Below the pieces are notes generated by a model. It had not been told where the DNA came from, searched no databases, and saw nothing but the letters and a program-made list of their open reading frames with translations. DNA of 6,322 nt from Candidatus Staskawiczbacteria bacterium (GTDB taxonomy: Bacteria; Patescibacteriota; Minisyncoccia; Minisyncoccales; Staskawiczbacteraceae), in the NCBI GenBank assembly GCA_026395275.1, contig JAPLZA010000100.1, forward strand, positions 1 through 6,322. Direction: 5' to 3'. Below, piece after piece: positions 3,639 through 6,322 of the stretch (position 1 is the stretch's first letter; each line of letters starts with the position of its first letter). A program made the position numbers and the translations under genes.

Positions 3639-6170
3639 TGTTTTAGGCTTCCAATAATGGAAGTACACTAATTTCACTATTTCGCTAGTTATAAAATATA
3701 AAATAACTATTAAAAATACAACTAACAAAGGAATCATCGGCGGAGTTATAAAATGAAACCATCTCTGTCCGATTTTTAAAAACGGCAGGGCAACAATAAC
3801 GATTCCGGCCAATATAGTGGAAACAGACAGCCATGCACTGGGCTTTTTGGCTTTCCAAAACTTGCCTCGCGTCCTTATAATAAATATCAAAACTATGTCA
3901 GTTAATAAGCCCTCAATAAACCAAAGTGTTTGTATGGTACTTGGCTGAAATTTATAAAAAATTGTGAAAAATATAAAATCAAAAAGTGTGCCGACTAGTG
4001 CTAAAGATATTATTAGCGGCAAAACATTATGCAGTTGATACATTTTTGGCTTTTTTAGTTCATCTACGTCAACTGCGTCTGTGGCAATAAAAATTAAAGG
4101 TAAATCAGAAATTATATTACTTAACAAAATTTGAACCGGTAACATGGGTAAAAAATTTACAAACAAAGAAATAACGGCCATAGAATAAAACTGACCGAAG
4201 TTATTTGCCAAAGCTGTTTTAATATATTTATTTATATTAGCAAAAATCACCCTGCCATCTTTTATACCGTTAACAATAACTCTCAAATCTTTTTGCAACA
4301 AAACAACATCTGAGGCATCTCTGGCTATATCTGAAGCCTCAACAACTGCAATGCCAACATCAGCGGTTTTTAGCGCTGGCGCATCATTGACCCCTTCGCC
4401 CATAAATCCAACCTCATATTTTTTCTGCAAGGATTTTATTATTTTATGCTTTGTATCTGGAGAAACTCTTGCGAATATAGTTTTTTCCAAACAGGCGTCT
4501 TCAAATTCCTCTTTTTGTAATTCCTCTAGCTCGTGACCAGAAATTACGTCTTGCGGTCCCGATGCCAAACCGGTGCGCCTGGCCACATATTCTGCCACTT
4601 CTTTTGAATCACCGGTAATAATTTTAATTATTATGCCTAATTTTTTTGACAGCCCAATAGCCTCTTTGGCTGTAGTTTTTATAGGATCATCAAAAACAAA
4701 ATATCCCAAAAAAGTCAGCTGTCTTTCGTCGCTAATACTTATGTCTAATTTATTTTTATCTACTTTTTTAAAAGCTATGGCCAAAACTCTTTTTCCTTCT
4801 CTACCCTCTCTTTCTACGTCCTCTTTAATTTCTTTTTTATCAAAATTTCCACTAAATTTAGAACAATTTTTTAATATTGATTCTGGAGCTCCCTTAACAA
4901 TTAATACTTTTCCACCGGAAACCCCCCTAGATACTGCCTGGACTAAAAAAGCAGACCTCATTCTATAAGAATCAAATGGCAGTTCTGAAATTATTTTATA
5001 TTTCCTAGCCCCTCTCATGATCTCTGCTGGCGCCCTTTGGTATAAAGCCGCATCAAAAGGATTTAATATTTTATCGCCTATTTTTTCTCCGCCAGAACTT
5101 AAAGCTCCATACAAAAAACATTTTTTCTTATCAGAAGAAACAGTTTTTTCTAAAGATAATTTATTTTGCGTTAGAGTACCTGTTTTATCTGTGCACAAAA
5201 CTTCAATGTTGCCCAAGTCCTCAATAGCAGACAATCTTTTTACAACCACATTTTGTTTTGCCATTTTCAAACTTCCTTGTGACAAGGCAAAAGTGACCAC
5301 TGCCGGCAAAGCTTCTGGCAATATACTGACTATTAAAGCTACTGAAAACAAAGCAAGCTCTAAAACATTACTAAGCCCTTTCAACAAAATATTTGCCATA
5401 AAAATTAAAAGAATTGTTGTGGCAACAATTCTTAAAATTAGTTTGCAAAAATATAAAATACTCTTTTCGTACGCGCTCTCTCTTTTTATGCCAGAGACTG
5501 TTTTAACAATTGATCCAAAAATTGTTTCTTTACCCGTGGCAACAACAACTGCACTAGCCTTGCCAGAAATAACAGAGGTTCCAGAAAAAATAATATTTTT
5601 TGACTTAAAAATTTCTTCTTCCGGGCACGGAAGGCTTTCTGTTACTTTTGAAACTGGCATCGATTCCCCTGTAATAACTGACTCGTTCACCAAAAAATTT
5701 TGCAAACTTATTGCCCTCAAATCAGCGGAAACCACATCTCCTGCTTCTAACAAAACTATATCTCCGGGAACAATTAATTTTTCATCAACAATTTCTTCTT
5801 TTGAATCCCTTAATACTTTGATTCTTTGAGGAATAAATTTCTGTAAAAGGTATACTGCTTTTTCTGCTCTATATTCCTGGAAAAAACCTATAATAACGTT
5901 AATTATTATAAAAGATAAGACTGCTATGCTGTCAACCACCTGGCCTATTAATATAGATATTACTGCTGCAATTAAAAGCAAATATGTAAAAGGAGATTTA
6001 AATTGCCTGATAAAAATATCTAAAGCGTTTATATTCCTAACTTTTATTTCATTTAATCCATATTTTTCCAGGGCTAAAACAACCTCTTTTTTTGTGAGGC
6101 CGTTTTTAGACGTTCCAAGCAATTCCATTACCTCTCCAACGCTTTTTGCGGTGTAATTGGAAAAAATCAT
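3627..6170 (-). CDS. P-type cation-transporting ATPase, MgtA-like / Ca2+-ATPase-like
   Basis: An integral membrane pump that uses ATP to move a cation. I chose ATG 6170 (847 residues); TTG 6191 would add 7 residues but overlap the upstream gene. In this numbering the parts are: N-terminal cation-ATPase domain (about 7-60), helices 1-2 (60-99), actuator motif TGES (167-170), helix 4 PEALP (285-289), phosphorylated D328 in CTDKTGTLT, nucleotide-binding KGAPE (426-430), DDPIK (494-498), TGD (519-521), hinge GEGVNDAP (591-598), then about six C-terminal helices. Most P-type ATPases have GDGVND; here Glu replaces the first Asp, a Mg2+ ligand. WFIEGLL...IIRTR near the C-terminus closely resembles MgtA (P3B Mg2+ pumps). 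Membrane residues E286, N685 and D689 match SERCA Ca2+ site II, while SERCA E771 is Gln660. Substrate could be Mg2+ or Ca2+. The exchanger gene directly upstream favours divalent-cation homeostasis. Confidence 0.93.
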   Translation of the reverse strand: MIFSNYTAKSVGEVMELLGTSKNGLTKKEVVLALEKYGLNEIKVRNINALDIFIRQFKSPFTYLLLIAAVISILIGQVVDSIAVLSFIIINVIIGFFQEYRAEKAVYLLQKFIPQRIKVLRDSKEEIVDEKLIVPGDIVLLEAGDVVSADLRAISLQNFLVNESVITGESMPVSKVTESLPCPEEEIFKSKNIIFSGTSVISGKASAVVVATGKETIFGSIVKTVSGIKRESAYEKSILYFCKLILRIVATTILLIFMANILLKGLSNVLELALFSVALIVSILPEALPAVVTFALSQGSLKMAKQNVVVKRLSAIEDLGNIEVLCTDKTGTLTQNKLSLEKTVSSDKKKCFLYGALSSGGEKIGDKILNPFDAALYQRAPAEIMRGARKYKIISELPFDSYRMRSAFLVQAVSRGVSGGKVLIVKGAPESILKNCSKFSGNFDKKEIKEDVEREGREGKRVLAIAFKKVDKNKLDISISDERQLTFLGYFVFDDPIKTTAKEAIGLSKKLGIIIKIITGDSKEVAEYVARRTGLASGPQDVISGHELEELQKEEFEDACLEKTIFARVSPDTKHKIIKSLQKKYEVGFMGEGVNDAPALKTADVGIAVVEASDIARDASDVVLLQKDLRVIVNGIKDGRVIFANINKYIKTALANNFGQFYSMAVISLFVNFLPMLPVQILLSNIISDLPLIFIATDAVDVDELKKPKMYQLHNVLPLIISLALVGTLFDFIFFTIFYKFQPSTIQTLWFIEGLLTDIVLIFIIRTRGKFWKAKKPSAWLSVSTILAGIVIVALPFLKIGQRWFHFITPPMIPLLVVFLIVILYFITSEIVKLVYFHYWKPKTLTE

Positions 6171-6176
6171 TAAAAT

Positions 6177-6204
6177 TTTATAGCTTAACAAAAATCTCCG
6201 TTAA
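6177..6204 (-). promoter_or_regulatory. Weak candidate internal promoter for the ATPase
   Basis: TATAAA (6177-6182) lies 16 bases from TTAACG (6199-6204, four of six -35 positions), inside the end of the exchanger gene. Transcription would begin at or within a few bases of ATG 6170, giving a leaderless mRNA. In this AT-rich sequence such matches arise by chance, and co-transcription with the exchanger is the simpler reading. Confidence 0.25.
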
Positions 6205-6322
6205 TAAAAATGCTATATAAATGAAAAGCAAATACAGTCCTTCTTTTTTAGTTACCTTTTTCCCTGAATATATAAACACCAAATATAAAACACAAGATAT
6301 CATCATGAAAATTCTAGCTATC
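6178..6322 (-). CDS. C-terminal end of a membrane cation exchanger, probably Na+/Ca2+ exchanger family, cut by window edge
   Basis: An open frame runs in from the right edge and stops at TAA 6180-6178, giving 47 residues. It holds two hydrophobic helices (FMMISCVLYLVFIYSG and LYLLFIYIAFLLTEIF) joined by a basic turn containing GKKVTKKEG. This layout, with a short basic R/K-x-EG turn before the last helix, is typical of the end of CaCA-family exchangers (YrbG/CaxA type), which trade Na+ or H+ for Ca2+ across the membrane. The gene ends 7 bases before the ATPase ATG, which suggests an operon with coupled translation. The family call rests on a short fragment, so it is tentative; that this is the coding end of a membrane protein is more secure. 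Confidence 0.6.
   Translation of the reverse strand, partial: IARIFMMISCVLYLVFIYSGKKVTKKEGLYLLFIYIAFLLTEIFVKL

Noticed and set aside
5017..5829. A 270-codon open frame on the plus strand
   Set aside because: It lies wholly antisense to the ATPase gene, whose protein has all family motifs. The plus-strand translation is Lys/Ser/Thr-rich without a recognisable domain, as expected of a shadow frame.
6171..6177. A magnesium-sensing leader before the MgtA-like gene
   Set aside because: Only 7 bases separate the exchanger stop from the ATPase start, so there is no room for a riboswitch or leader.
6171..6191. TTG 6191 as the ATPase start
   Set aside because: It would overlap the exchanger gene by 14 bases. 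ATG 6170 gives a normal N-terminus directly after the exchanger stop. The GGAG near 6196 is only 4 bases from the TTG, so it is not decisive.
1..6322. CRISPR array, tRNA, rRNA or insertion sequence
   Set aside because: No regularly spaced direct repeats, cloverleaf sequences, ribosomal RNA segments or transposase motifs were seen on either strand.

Overview
All seven genes in this 6.3 kb window lie on the minus strand. In transcription order, from right to left, they are: the 3' end of a membrane cation exchanger of the Na+/Ca2+ exchanger type; a P-type cation ATPase; a 173-codon protein I do not recognise; rmuC, split by a frameshift; rplU (ribosomal protein L21); pyrB (aspartate carbamoyltransferase); and the 5' part of prmC (release-factor glutamine methyltransferase), cut by the left edge. 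I found no RNA gene, transposase, CRISPR array or origin. No stretch over 300 bases lacks a gene; the longest gap is the roughly 100 bases between the unknown gene and rmuC.

The organism is probably a Candidate Phyla Radiation (Patescibacteria, Parcubacteria-like) bacterium. This is an inference. It rests on low-GC, tightly packed genes, a PrmC with a very short N-terminal domain, frequent lack of Shine-Dalgarno sequences, and palindromic repeats inside a reading frame. Stops are TAA or TAG, and nothing suggests TGA recoding.

Right part (3627-6322): the exchanger ends 7 bases before the best ATPase start, so the two probably form a cation-homeostasis unit. The ATPase has all catalytic motifs, but its hinge motif reads GEGVND instead of GDGVND. 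Its sequence is closest to MgtA-like (P3B) pumps, while its membrane residues also fit a single SERCA-type Ca2+ site. Whether it moves Mg2+ or Ca2+ is open.

Middle (1524-3626): the unknown gene has its own TTGACA-type promoter, a good ribosome binding site and a terminator. rmuC follows, with its N-terminal membrane anchor in a different frame from the rest; an A7 tract joins the two parts. rplU follows, with a clean terminator three bases after its stop and no rpmA next to it.

Left part (1-1500): pyrB has a strong promoter, a good ribosome binding site and two hairpins after its stop, the second a classic terminator. prmC carries two unrelated repeat-like elements translated in frame. One is a 34-bp palindrome that appears as an 11-residue insertion between the N-terminal part and the methyltransferase core.

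The window is mostly core metabolism and housekeeping. The observations most worth following are the repeats inside prmC, the rmuC frameshift, the altered ATPase hinge motif and the unknown 173-codon gene. I see no convincing new multi-gene system.
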